From: Deltaproteobacteria bacterium
Lineage (GTDB): Bacteria; Desulfobacterota; Desulfobulbia; Desulfobulbales; BM004
DNA: 7,219 bases
Assembly: GCA_019312695.1 (NCBI GenBank)
Contig: JAFDCT010000171.1
Location: forward strand, 1 to 7,219
Reading direction: 5' to 3'
Positions within the stretch are counted from its first letter, which is position 1. Every line of letters starts with the position of its first letter. The notes under the pieces are model-generated. The model was not told where the DNA came from and made no database searches. It was given only the letters and a program-made list of their open reading frames with translations. Below are positions 1 through 5,572 of the stretch, piece after piece. The translations under genes and the position numbers were made by a program.

Positions 1-19
1 AACTGTCATTTAGGGTGGG

Positions 20-45
20 TGGTTCTAAAGACGATACTAGAACCA
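20..45. repeat. 8-bp perfect inverted repeat (hairpin or operator-like)
   Basis: TGGTTCTA at 20-27 is the exact reverse complement of TAGAACCA at 38-45, with 10 bases between. No T-run follows on either strand, so it does not read as a terminator. It lies at the window edge with no visible gene attached. A plus-strand frame is open from base 1 to about 114, but it has no coding character that I recognise. The role is unknown. Confidence 0.4.
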
Positions 46-86
46 TACATGAGTCCACCATCATTACAGATATTGATAATCACCCC

Positions 87-114
87 AAAAAAAGCAGGAT
101 CATTTTGACCCTGC
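87..114 (-). terminator. Rho-independent terminator of the 62-aa gene
   Basis: Read on the minus strand, GCAGGGTCA and TGATCCTGC form a 9-bp stem with one mismatch and a 3-base loop (94-114). It is followed directly by seven Ts (plus-strand A-run 87-93). It lies about 40 bp past the stop codon of the 62-aa gene and fits that gene's transcript. Confidence 0.75.
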
Positions 115-154
115 CTTAATTTAACATATGAGTATACTTTTTTATTACTACGGT

Positions 155-343
155 CTATTTAGTTGCTTCGAAATAGGTCTCTTGCTCCCTATTTATTTTT
201 CCTAATATAATTATCATTTCCTCTTCAGTGATAATCTCCTTCGAGATCAAAATTCCAATTAAGGCTTTATTGATCATGCTCTGGACATCGAATGTCGTAT
301 CTGTTGCAAAAAGCGTTTCTTGAATATTAGCATTTTGGGCCAT
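155..343 (-). CDS. Small hypothetical protein, 62 aa, behind a sigma-54 promoter
   Basis: I do not recognise this family. The ATG start at 343 has an excellent Shine-Dalgarno (AAGGAGGT, about 6 bases upstream), which makes it a convincing gene despite its size. The protein has no signal peptide and no cysteines. Its N-terminal third is polar with several Thr and Gln; the rest (about 18-52) looks helical, with a hydrophobic patch (ALIGILI, about 27-33) followed by an acidic run (TEEEM) and another hydrophobic patch (IIIL). A small helical, probably cytosolic protein is an inference from composition. It sits alone between its terminator (87-114) and a long AT-rich leader with a sigma-54 promoter (511-526). 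That suggests expression under a specific signal through an enhancer-binding protein, not constitutive expression. Function unknown. Confidence 0.8.
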   Translation of the reverse strand: MAQNANIQETLFATDTTFDVQSMINKALIGILISKEIITEEEMIIILGKINREQETYFEATK

Positions 344-406
344 CCGACAACCTCCTTACAGTTCTAGAAAAATGCGATTTCATATTCAGGGTGGACAAAG
401 TTTTTT

Positions 407-412
407 ATTATA
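407..412 (-). promoter_or_regulatory. Perfect TATAAT -10 hexamer (possible sigma-70 promoter)
   Basis: The minus strand reads TATAAT here, about 64 bp upstream of the 62-aa start. The best -35 at 17-bp spacing is TGAAAT (430-435), which is poor, and a TTGAAT (435-440) lies too far away at 22 bp. In an AT-rich region a chance match is possible, so this is only a secondary promoter candidate beside the sigma-54 site. Confidence 0.3.
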
Positions 413-510
413 GTTGGCCGCCTAAACTGATTTCATTCAATTCATCTAGGAAAAATTTTTTGGGGTTTGTAAAAAAAATGTATCGAACCAGTTTTCTTTA
501 TTTAAAATGT

Positions 511-526
511 TGCAAGATAAGTGCCA
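511..526 (-). promoter_or_regulatory. Sigma-54 (RpoN) promoter for the 62-aa gene
   Basis: The minus strand reads TGGCAC, five bases (TTATC), then TTGCA. This matches the core consensus TGGCAC-N5-TTGCW at every fixed position, with the invariant GG and GC at the correct spacing. The expected transcription start is near position 500, giving a leader of about 155 nt before the ATG at 343. No other gene lies downstream on this strand before the terminator at 87-114. Known of the class: sigma-54 promoters need an AAA+ enhancer-binding protein bound upstream, and a tandem repeat sits at a suitable place (635-672). Confidence 0.75.
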
Positions 527-634
527 CTACCGTACTTACTTTGATAACCTTTTGCTTTGTTTAGAAAAAAACAAAAAAAGGGTAAAATTATAGCTACATT
601 TTTTTCGAACTTATGTATGTTATTCAATACAATG

Positions 635-672
635 TGTACAAATAATTTCACTTTGTACAAATAATTTTACTT
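635..672. repeat. 19-bp direct tandem repeat, possible activator-binding site
   Basis: TGTACAAATAATTTCACTT (635-653) is followed immediately by a second copy (654-672) that differs only by C to T at its 15th base. Each copy begins with the palindromic hexamer TGTACA; in copy two this extends to the 10-bp palindrome TTTGTACAAA (652-661). The copies lie roughly 135-170 bp upstream of the predicted sigma-54 start near 500, close to the range where enhancer-binding proteins bind. The regulator is not in the window. Confidence 0.7.
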
Positions 673-789
673 GTCTTTTTTAATTGAGAGGAAATTGCGT
701 CAAACCACTAGCAACAATTACTATAACACACCTTTCTTAAAGAAATCTTTTATGACTGTAAATCGCTACCAATAAAGCAATAAATTGGA

Positions 790-1050
790 TTAATATTTCA
801 AGCCGTATTCCATAGAACCGTCATCCTTGACCCTGGCCCACACCAATTGGGCATCATACTGTACCAGTTTATCTTTCTCTCTTATCTGGATACGGATATC
901 CACCGGATTCTCAGTGACAATCCGAATGCCGATGTTTGAAATATCTACTGAGTTAGCCATGTAAATATCATCTTCGGTATGGAACGTAACCTCTGTTGCA
1001 ACCAGATGCCTTTCTTCCGCCCTCTTTTCATTTTTTTCCTTATCTGTCAT
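790..1050 (-). CDS. Small PilZ-domain protein (putative c-di-GMP receptor), 86 aa
   Basis: Both PilZ signature motifs are present: RxxxR at residues 10-14 (RAEER) and DxSxxG at 36-41 (DISNIG). The beta-rich remainder ends with an aromatic-plus-Gly stretch (EYGLKY) typical of the last PilZ strand. In the family these motifs wrap around cyclic di-GMP, so binding is likely. The output target cannot be read from the sequence, because the protein is a stand-alone single domain without a fused effector. The ATG at 1050 has an AAGGAG about 8 bases upstream. The gene follows the terminator of the 143-aa gene, so it is probably transcribed separately. No diguanylate cyclase or phosphodiesterase is in the window. 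The length is slightly below the usual domain of about 100 residues, but nothing essential appears missing. Confidence 0.85.
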   Translation of the reverse strand: MTDKEKNEKRAEERHLVATEVTFHTEDDIYMANSVDISNIGIRIVTENPVDIRIQIREKDKLVQYDAQLVWARVKDDGSMEYGLKY

Positions 1051-1095
1051 TCCTAAAACTCCTTAGTTTTATTTACAGATAGATAAACACCCGCA

Positions 1096-1127
1096 GCTAA
1101 ATTAGCCGAAGGAAAAGAAAGTGTAAA
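1096..1127 (-). promoter_or_regulatory. Weak promoter candidate with overlapping palindrome, upstream of the PilZ gene
   Basis: The minus strand has TTTACA (1122-1127), a 17-bp spacer, then TAATTT (1099-1104), a poor -10. The -10 lies inside a perfect 11-bp palindrome, GCTAAATTAGC (1096-1106), which could be an operator. It is about 50 bp upstream of the PilZ start. The promoter match is weak and the palindrome short. Confidence 0.3.
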
Positions 1128-1140
1128 GTAGATTGCACAA

Positions 1141-1175
1141 ATAAAAAACCCCTCCCAGTGAAACCGGAGGGGTTT
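1141..1175 (-). terminator. Strong rho-independent terminator of the 143-aa gene
   Basis: On the minus strand AAACCCCTCC and GGAGGGGTTT form a perfect 10-bp stem (1146-1155 with 1166-1175, loop of 10). The stem runs into a T-run (TTTTTTAT). It starts about 20 bp after the stop of the 143-aa gene and separates it from the PilZ gene. Confidence 0.9.
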
Positions 1176-1195
1176 GGCAAGGCTGGTTATTAAAA

Positions 1196-1627
1196 TCAGC
1201 TAATTGTTTCGTCAATAACCTTTTTAATATCGCCCTGCAAGGTTTCGGAAGGTGTAACGACTATCTGTTTATCCTTAATTGTTGTCGAAAAACGGGGTTC
1301 TTCCTGATGTTCAATATATACTGCTTTTAAGCGGTCGCTTAATTTTTCAAGGCTGATCATCGAGAGCCCTTTTTCTTCGACCAGGCTTTTAAAGTTCACG
1401 ACTTTGCCATCTTTTCCCACCCAGGCAACACCAAATTTTTTGGGGGGTTTACCAATAAAAAAGAAGGCGGTTTCTTGTCCCGGGACTACTTCCAAAGGAT
1501 CATTTATTTCAGAAATAAGTTTTTCTACAGGTTGGCGCATTGCATCCAGTTTTTGCGCAGCTGGATCGTCCTTGTCCAGGGGGGGGTACTCTTTCGATGA
1601 GCCGAACAGCTTGTCCATAAAACCCAT
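1196..1627 (-). CDS. Hypothetical soluble protein, 143 aa
   Basis: I do not recognise the family. I chose the ATG at 1627 because AAAGGAGG lies just upstream of it. The frame stays open back to a GTG at 1741, but that start has no ribosome site and lies almost on the predicted transcription start. A second ATG at 1618 is possible but less well spaced. The product begins with a short hydrophobic/basic stretch (MGFMDKLFGSS) that is too short for a signal peptide. It is then mainly mixed alpha/beta, with a Phe-rich strand (TAFFFIG) and a Gly/Lys-rich turn (WVGKDGKVVNF) in the middle. There are no cysteines, so it is probably cytosolic. It has its own promoter (1759-1787) and terminator (1141-1175), so it is likely a single-gene transcript. 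Confidence 0.8.
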   Translation of the reverse strand: MGFMDKLFGSSKEYPPLDKDDPAAQKLDAMRQPVEKLISEINDPLEVVPGQETAFFFIGKPPKKFGVAWVGKDGKVVNFKSLVEEKGLSMISLEKLSDRLKAVYIEHQEEPRFSTTIKDKQIVVTPSETLQGDIKKVIDETIS

Positions 1628-1657
1628 AAACTCCTCCTTTTTCAGTTGTGGTAAGTC

Positions 1658-1674
1658 ATGTGTTATGAACACAT
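1658..1674. repeat. 7-bp inverted repeat in the leader of the 143-aa gene
   Basis: ATGTGTT (1658-1664) and AACACAT (1668-1674) are exact inverted copies separated by 3 bases. The element lies within the predicted 125-nt leader, about 30-45 nt upstream of the start codon and upstream of the ribosome site. It could be a small RNA hairpin or an operator. No terminator-like T-run follows. Confidence 0.35.
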
Positions 1675-1758
1675 ACATGTCCTGGCAATTTAAGCGATCA
1701 GGGTATTGCCATGACTCAACCTTGGATATCTCCCTGGTCACTAAAAATTATCAATATG

Positions 1759-1787
1759 AATTTACCATCACTATGAATAAATGTCAA
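1759..1787 (-). promoter_or_regulatory. Sigma-70-type promoter of the 143-aa gene
   Basis: The minus strand has a perfect -35 TTGACA (1782-1787), a 17-bp spacer and TAAATT (1759-1764, 4 of 6 for the -10). The predicted start is near 1752, leaving a leader of about 125 nt before the ATG at 1627. Confidence 0.6.
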
Positions 1788-1869
1788 GAACATGATGCAT
1801 CCAAACGTCAGGATATGAGCGGCATTGCCGTTGAATTTGAAAAATCAAGATTTGCCCACTGCAAGCAGA

Positions 1870-2106
1870 TCAACCCGACTTTCTATTATTTTTCGCATGA
1901 TATTCTGCCAGCAGTTCCTCAATCTTGGGGCCGCAACGCTCACCTTTGCAGTCACCACTGCCGGAACCAACAATGGTATTAACTTCAGCAAGCGAAGAAG
2001 CCCCTTTTCTGATAGCTTCAATAAAAAATTTTCGGGGAATTCCTTTACAGATGCAGATCTTTTCGTTCTGCAGCAGCCAGTTTTTCTTGAGTTCCTCTGG
2101 ATCCAT
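1870..2106 (-). CDS. BFD-like [2Fe-2S]-binding protein, 78 aa
   Basis: Small ferredoxin-like protein of the BFD (bacterioferritin-associated ferredoxin) domain type. Four cysteines are placed as expected for the cluster: C18 and C20 (CICKGI), then C53 and C58 in a Gly-rich loop (GSGSGDCKGERCGPKI). Between them is the typical helix with AIRKGASSLAEV. The last pair is spaced CX4C, not the CX2C of classical Bfd; CX4C is known in BFD domains of larger oxidoreductases. Likely role: one-electron transfer in the cytosol, partner unknown. No bacterioferritin gene is in the window, so a ferritin-linked role is not supported here. The ATG at 2106 lacks a clear Shine-Dalgarno. It lies 40 bp behind the lipoprotein gene and may be translated from the same message. 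Confidence 0.85.
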   Translation of the reverse strand: MDPEELKKNWLLQNEKICICKGIPRKFFIEAIRKGASSLAEVNTIVGSGSGDCKGERCGPKIEELLAEYHAKNNRKSG

Positions 2107-2146
2107 GCGGCTTAAAAAATATTTACAGGTCTTATTTACATAAGAA

Positions 2147-2569
2147 TCATTCTACGTTCCAGATTACGTCAAAAACCACCCTGGTCTTTTCATTCATTAA
2201 AACCACGTCACCCCCGACCTTCAATCTCACATAATTTTCGGGTAACCGGGATAGGGTTTTCTCAAGTTCAGAAGGTAGTCTTTTTCCTGCAACCCCCGGC
2301 GGCAGTTCACCATATTTCTCAATGTGCTTTTGCAGCCCTGGAGGCAGTTCTTCCTTTTTTGCCAATCCCGGGGGCAATCTTTTTTCTTTCGCTTTGCCCC
2401 CAAAATAATGCTTGATCTTCTCTGTCTCTTGAGCACCAAAGCTAATGCCGGCCTTAACCTCCTTGTTTTCGACAGCAATTGAACCACTTTCAATCCGTGT
2501 TGTTGTGGTACAGGCAATTATCATTGAAGACAGTGCAATATTCAGTACAACAAAAAATATTCTGCTCAT
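2147..2569 (-). CDS. LPPG-repeat lipoprotein, CigR/RcnB-like, 140 aa
   Basis: The start at 2569 is supported by AAGGAG six bases upstream; the longer frame from a GTG at 2593 would place that ribosome site inside the coding region. Residues 1-20 form a lipoprotein signal (hydrophobic stretch ending IIAC, Cys20), so the mature protein is probably lipid-anchored in the envelope. The middle has three LPPG motifs (65-68, 75-78, 89-92) and a degenerate fourth (LPSEL, 98-102), separated by basic spacers. The end (about 113-139) is a short beta-rich unit with VGGDVVLM and VVFDVI. This layout of LPPG repeats followed by a short strand pair resembles the CigR/RcnB-like family of periplasmic proteins. 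The biochemical function is unknown, and I do not assign metal homeostasis or virulence control. It lies 65 bp behind the FBPase gene. Confidence 0.75.
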   Translation of the reverse strand: MSRIFFVVLNIALSSMIIACTTTTRIESGSIAVENKEVKAGISFGAQETEKIKHYFGGKAKEKRLPPGLAKKEELPPGLQKHIEKYGELPPGVAGKRLPSELEKTLSRLPENYVRLKVGGDVVLMNEKTRVVFDVIWNVE

Positions 2570-2634
2570 TATCTTCTCCTTCAGGTCTCCCACGGTACTT
2601 TCAAAAGTAATAACAGGGTAAATATGTTCACTAA

Positions 2635-3714
2635 TTACCTGTCACCACTCAAAAAGGATTCTGCCTCATTAATATCATACCGGCAGCCGATAATGAGCGG
2701 TACACGCTGATGCAGCTCTTCAGGCTCAATTTCCATTATTTCCCGGCCATCACCGGTGATGGCCCTGCCGCCTGCCTGCTCTACGATAAAAGCGAGTGGG
2801 GCTGCTTCATAAAGCAGGCGGAGTTTGCCGCTGGGCTTCGCCGGATTTTTATTGTCCTTGGGGTAAAGAAATATCCCGCCTGAAATGAGGTTACGATGAA
2901 AATCCGCCACCAGGGAACCAATATATCTTGAACTGTAAGGCCTGCTGCTCTCCTTGTCCTGTTCCTTGAGGTAATCAATATAACGGCGCATATTTTCATC
3001 CCAGTAACTGTAATTTCCTTCATTGACACTGAAGTACTTGCTTTTTTTAGGTATTTTAATTTCAGGATGGGACAGATAGAACTCACCCACACTCGGATCA
3101 AGGGTAAAGCCGTGTACCCCTTCCCCGGTTGTAAAAACGAGCATGGTACTGGATCCATAAATGATATAGCCGGCTGCCACCTGGGTCCTGCCTTTCTGCA
3201 AAAGATCCTTTTCCGAGCCCGCCGCTATTTTGGCCGGTTGAAGTATTTCTCCTTGATCCGTGCTTCTCCTGCCGAATGGCGACTGGCCACCATCTGTTTC
3301 GCGGCGGTGAATTGAAAATATTGTGCCGATGCTGACATTGACATCAATGTTCGATGAGCCGTCAAGCGGGTCAAAGGCCAGGGTGTACTTGCCTTCATAC
3401 CCTTTCTCAACCGGGATAATGCCTTCCTCCTCCTCAGAGGTCATGACGCAGATATAGCCGCAGCGGGCCATTCTTCTCTTTATGGTGTTATTGGCAAATT
3501 CATCCAGTTTTTGAACTTCTTCACCCTGGATATTTGTTTTTCCCGACATGCCGAGAACATCTGCCAGCCCGGCCATGTTTACCTCAGCAGATATGGTCTT
3601 GGCCGCCACTATCAACTCATTCAGCAATCCTGACAGGTCGCCTGTGGCTTCAGGATGCATGCGTTGCAAATCCATGATATGCCTGCTGACGGTTATTCCA
3701 AGTGGTCTGTGCAT
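2635..3714 (-). CDS. fbp: Fructose-1,6-bisphosphatase, class I
   Basis: Hydrolyses fructose 1,6-bisphosphate to fructose 6-phosphate and phosphate, the committed step of gluconeogenesis, in the cytosol with Mg2+. Hallmarks are clear: acidic cluster SEEEE at 93-97, metal/phosphate site DPLDGSSN at 115-122, QVAAGYIIYGSSTM at 178-191, SRYIGSLVADFHRN at 262-275, and active-site KLRLLYEAAPLAF at 297-309 with the metal-ligand Glu303. I chose the ATG at 3714 because AAGGAG lies just upstream; an in-frame start at 3747 has no such site and adds 11 unrelated residues. At 359 aa it is longer than the usual 330-340. Most of the excess is an insertion of about 20 polar residues between HRR (136-138) and QVAAGY (178), compared with my recollection of the E. 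coli enzyme. It is first in a possible unit with the lipoprotein and BFD genes. Confidence 0.97.
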   Translation of the reverse strand: MHRPLGITVSRHIMDLQRMHPEATGDLSGLLNELIVAAKTISAEVNMAGLADVLGMSGKTNIQGEEVQKLDEFANNTIKRRMARCGYICVMTSEEEEGIIPVEKGYEGKYTLAFDPLDGSSNIDVNVSIGTIFSIHRRETDGGQSPFGRRSTDQGEILQPAKIAAGSEKDLLQKGRTQVAAGYIIYGSSTMLVFTTGEGVHGFTLDPSVGEFYLSHPEIKIPKKSKYFSVNEGNYSYWDENMRRYIDYLKEQDKESSRPYSSRYIGSLVADFHRNLISGGIFLYPKDNKNPAKPSGKLRLLYEAAPLAFIVEQAGGRAITGDGREIMEIEPEELHQRVPLIIGCRYDINEAESFLSGDR

Positions 3715-3778
3715 AATTATCTCCTTTTTGAAACTTTCTATCATCACATATAAATTGAATAAAATTTACCCCTGAATC

Positions 3779-3808
3779 ATATTAAGGAATAAATTATCTC
3801 CTTGTCAA
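3779..3808 (-). promoter_or_regulatory. Promoter candidate for fbp
   Basis: The minus strand has a perfect TTGACA (3803-3808), an 18-bp spacer and TAATAT (3779-3784, 4 of 6). It would start transcription near 3772, giving a leader of about 58 nt before the fbp ATG. It lies in the 162-bp gap between the divergent fbp and MFS genes. I see no clear plus-strand promoter for the transporter in that gap. Confidence 0.45.
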
Positions 3809-3876
3809 ACAAAAGCGATCCCTGTAAGAACGGTCGGAAACGCTAAATAAGATAAATTTCGCTGCAACTAATACAA

Positions 3877-5175
3877 ATGAACAAAAACCAGCATAACCCT
3901 GAACAACCTAAACACTTTCTGGCTGCTGGGCGATTCCAGTCATATAAAATACTTTTTACCACAAATCACAGGTTCAGAAGATTCTGGCTGGCTGGTGTCA
4001 TAAGCCATCTTGGGAACTGGTTCAACTATATCGGTATCTTTGTATTGCTTACTAAACTTACAGGGTCCGGCGGCGCTGTTAGCTGGTTCCTGATCGCCAA
4101 GTTTATTCCCACAACTTTTTTGGGACCTGCTGCCGGCGTTATTGCTGACCGTTTCTCGCGTAAAACCATTATGATCATTTCAGACCTGCTCAGAGTTTTC
4201 ATAGTACTCTGTTTTCTCCTGGTGCGGAAACCCGAACATGTATGGCTCATTTATATTCTTGCCCTGATCCAGGAATCAATCTGGACTTTTTATGATCCGG
4301 CCAGAAAAGCCTCGGTGCCCAATCTTTGCAGCAAGGAAGAACTCATTCTGGCCAATGCTCTCAGTGGTGCAACCTGGTCAATTATGCTGGCCTTTGGCGC
4401 TGCCATGGGCGGCTTCATAACCCACCTTTATGGCTGGGAGACAGCCATTATTATTGATGCCTCTACCTTTCTTATATCTGCCGTTATGCTTGCAGGGCTT
4501 TATCTGCCGCATAGTACCCCTGAAAAAAAAGAAAAACCCACCTGGCATGATCTCACGGGTATTACAGACATGAAAGAAGGCTTCAAGTATGTCTCACGCC
4601 ACAAGGAGGTTGCCACCCTCCTGCTGGTAAAAAGCGGCTGGGCTCTTTCAGGGGGCATTCTGGTGCTGCTCACTGTATTTGGTGAACAGGTATTTTCAAC
4701 CGGCGGGCAAGGCGGCAAAAGCGGTGTTCTATACTCTGTCCGGGGCATTGGCGCAGCTTTGGGTCCCATATTGGCCTGGCATTATTTCGGTGAAACCAGA
4801 AAGGCCATGTACCGCTCCATAAGCCTGGCTTATTTTATCTCTGCCGGTGCCTACATGTTATTCTCCCAGACCCCTAACTTATTCTGGGCTGTTCCCTTAG
4901 TCCTGCTGGGCCATATAGGAGGCTCCATCCAGTGGGTATTCAGCACGACTCTGCTGCAACAGATAGTGCCGGACCAATTCCGCGGCCGGGTCTTTGCTGC
5001 TGAAATGGCTCTGCTTACCCTGATCTTAAGCCTTTCAACATATTTCACCGGCCTGGGGCTCGATCATGGTGTTGATCCACGCCTGCTTACCTTGCGGCTG
5101 GCCATGATCTTCCTGATTCCCGGCACCTTCTGGCTGATTTACGTAAAACTGAAGCAGAAAACCTTCAGCATATAA
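3877..5175 (+). CDS. MFS-type exporter (MFS_3, EntS/drug-efflux-like)
   Basis: Inner-membrane major facilitator superfamily transporter of 432 aa, the usual size, with repeated hydrophobic segments across about residues 35-425 consistent with 10-12 helices. The loop after the second or third helix carries the family's motif A (GVIADRFSRKT, 87-97). PARKASVPNL with the following ANALSG (141-164) and VPDQFRGRVFA in the second half (364-374) are typical of the MFS_3 subfamily, which includes the enterobactin exporter EntS and proton-driven efflux pumps. The substrate cannot be deduced, and no siderophore or regulator gene lies nearby. The ATG at 3877 is the only reasonable start near the first helix, although no strong Shine-Dalgarno precedes it. 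The gene diverges from fbp and its end faces the 107-aa gene with 20 bp between them and no visible terminator. Confidence 0.92.
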   Translation: MNKNQHNPEQPKHFLAAGRFQSYKILFTTNHRFRRFWLAGVISHLGNWFNYIGIFVLLTKLTGSGGAVSWFLIAKFIPTTFLGPAAGVIADRFSRKTIMIISDLLRVFIVLCFLLVRKPEHVWLIYILALIQESIWTFYDPARKASVPNLCSKEELILANALSGATWSIMLAFGAAMGGFITHLYGWETAIIIDASTFLISAVMLAGLYLPHSTPEKKEKPTWHDLTGITDMKEGFKYVSRHKEVATLLLVKSGWALSGGILVLLTVFGEQVFSTGGQGGKSGVLYSVRGIGAALGPILAWHYFGETRKAMYRSISLAYFISAGAYMLFSQTPNLFWAVPLVLLGHIGGSIQWVFSTTLLQQIVPDQFRGRVFAAEMALLTLILSLSTYFTGLGLDHGVDPRLLTLRLAMIFLIPGTFWLIYVKLKQKTFSI

Positions 5176-5195
5176 TGCACAAAGCAGCATCCCGA

Positions 5196-5519
5196 TTATA
5201 GGAGAGCATACATGATCAATATGAAGAAAATGAGAAGCGGTATATAGTAGGTCAAAGCTCCAATGGCGAGCCGTCTTTTCTCCTTTTCGTGCAGATCTTT
5301 CCTGTTGATGATGATGCGGACATAATTGCGGACCCAAAAAGGAACGACATCCTTCCCGAGAAAATCGACAAAATAGGATTCAATCCTCTTCTCCTGAGGT
5401 TTTTCATTGTACCAGGCCTGCCAGGCATTGCAGAAAACCTGAAATTCGCTTATACCGAGCCAGGCCGATGCCTTGAAAACCTGCTGGCAATCTGTCGGTT
5501 TACTTTTTTTAAACGGCAC
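5196..5519 (-). CDS. Hypothetical C-terminally membrane-anchored protein, 107 aa
   Basis: I do not recognise a named family. The start is a GTG at 5519 with a purine-rich AAAGGGGA about 6 bases upstream. Residues 1-86 look soluble and are rich in aromatics (AWQAWYNEK, PFWVRNYVR) with two cysteines (C11, C30). A charged stretch (RKDLHEKEKRR, about 73-83) precedes one hydrophobic segment at about 88-106 ending at the stop. This is a tail-anchored layout with the soluble part probably in the cytosol (positive-inside rule). Because it is not embedded in another gene and has a ribosome site, I believe it is real. It converges on the MFS gene, so the two transcripts may overlap at their 3' ends. 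Function unknown. Confidence 0.7.
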   Translation of the reverse strand: MPFKKSKPTDCQQVFKASAWLGISEFQVFCNAWQAWYNEKPQEKRIESYFVDFLGKDVVPFWVRNYVRIIINRKDLHEKEKRRLAIGALTYYIPLLIFFILIMYALL

Positions 5520-5560
5520 AGCTGTCCCCTTTGATTAATAATATTACGTCTATTCTTATA

Positions 5561-5572
5561 CAATAATTATTG
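5561..5572. repeat. 12-bp perfect palindrome CAATAATTATTG
   Basis: CAATAATTATTG equals its own reverse complement. It lies about 42 bp upstream of the 107-aa gene start, where an operator could act, and immediately before the point where MEMO homology begins. It could be a regulator site or a chance AT-rich match. Confidence 0.3.

Larger units (their letters stand above)
361..789. other. AT-rich intergenic regulatory region
   Basis: About 430 bp without a convincing gene, visibly richer in A and T than the neighbouring genes, with many A and T runs. It holds a perfect TATAAT on the minus strand at 407-412, a sigma-54 promoter at 511-526 and a 19-bp tandem duplication at 635-672. The part next to the PilZ gene has only a short AT-rich inverted repeat (TTTCTT/AAGAAA, about 732-744), too weak to call a terminator. 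The whole stretch most likely serves the 62-aa gene on its left. Confidence 0.6.

Noticed and set aside
1..114. Plus-strand frame open from the left edge
   Set aside because: Short, with no recognisable residues, crosses a perfect inverted repeat (20-45) and ends in a terminator hairpin of the opposite strand; not supportable as a gene end.
1628..1741. 38-residue N-terminal extension of the 143-aa protein starting at a GTG
   Set aside because: No Shine-Dalgarno before 1741, it begins almost at the predicted transcription start, and an excellent ribosome site precedes the ATG at 1627.
1821..1831. CGGCATTGCCG palindrome downstream of the BFD gene as a terminator
   Set aside because: The stem is 5 bp with a single central base, too tight to form a hairpin, and no proper T-run follows it.
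1404..1982. 192-aa plus-strand open frame across the 143-aa gene and the BFD gene
   Set aside because: It is antisense to two supported genes, has no ribosome site and no recognisable domain; a shadow frame.
3715..3747. 11-residue extension of the FBPase
   Set aside because: The extension would contain the AAGGAG ribosome site of the ATG at 3714 and adds residues not shared with the family.
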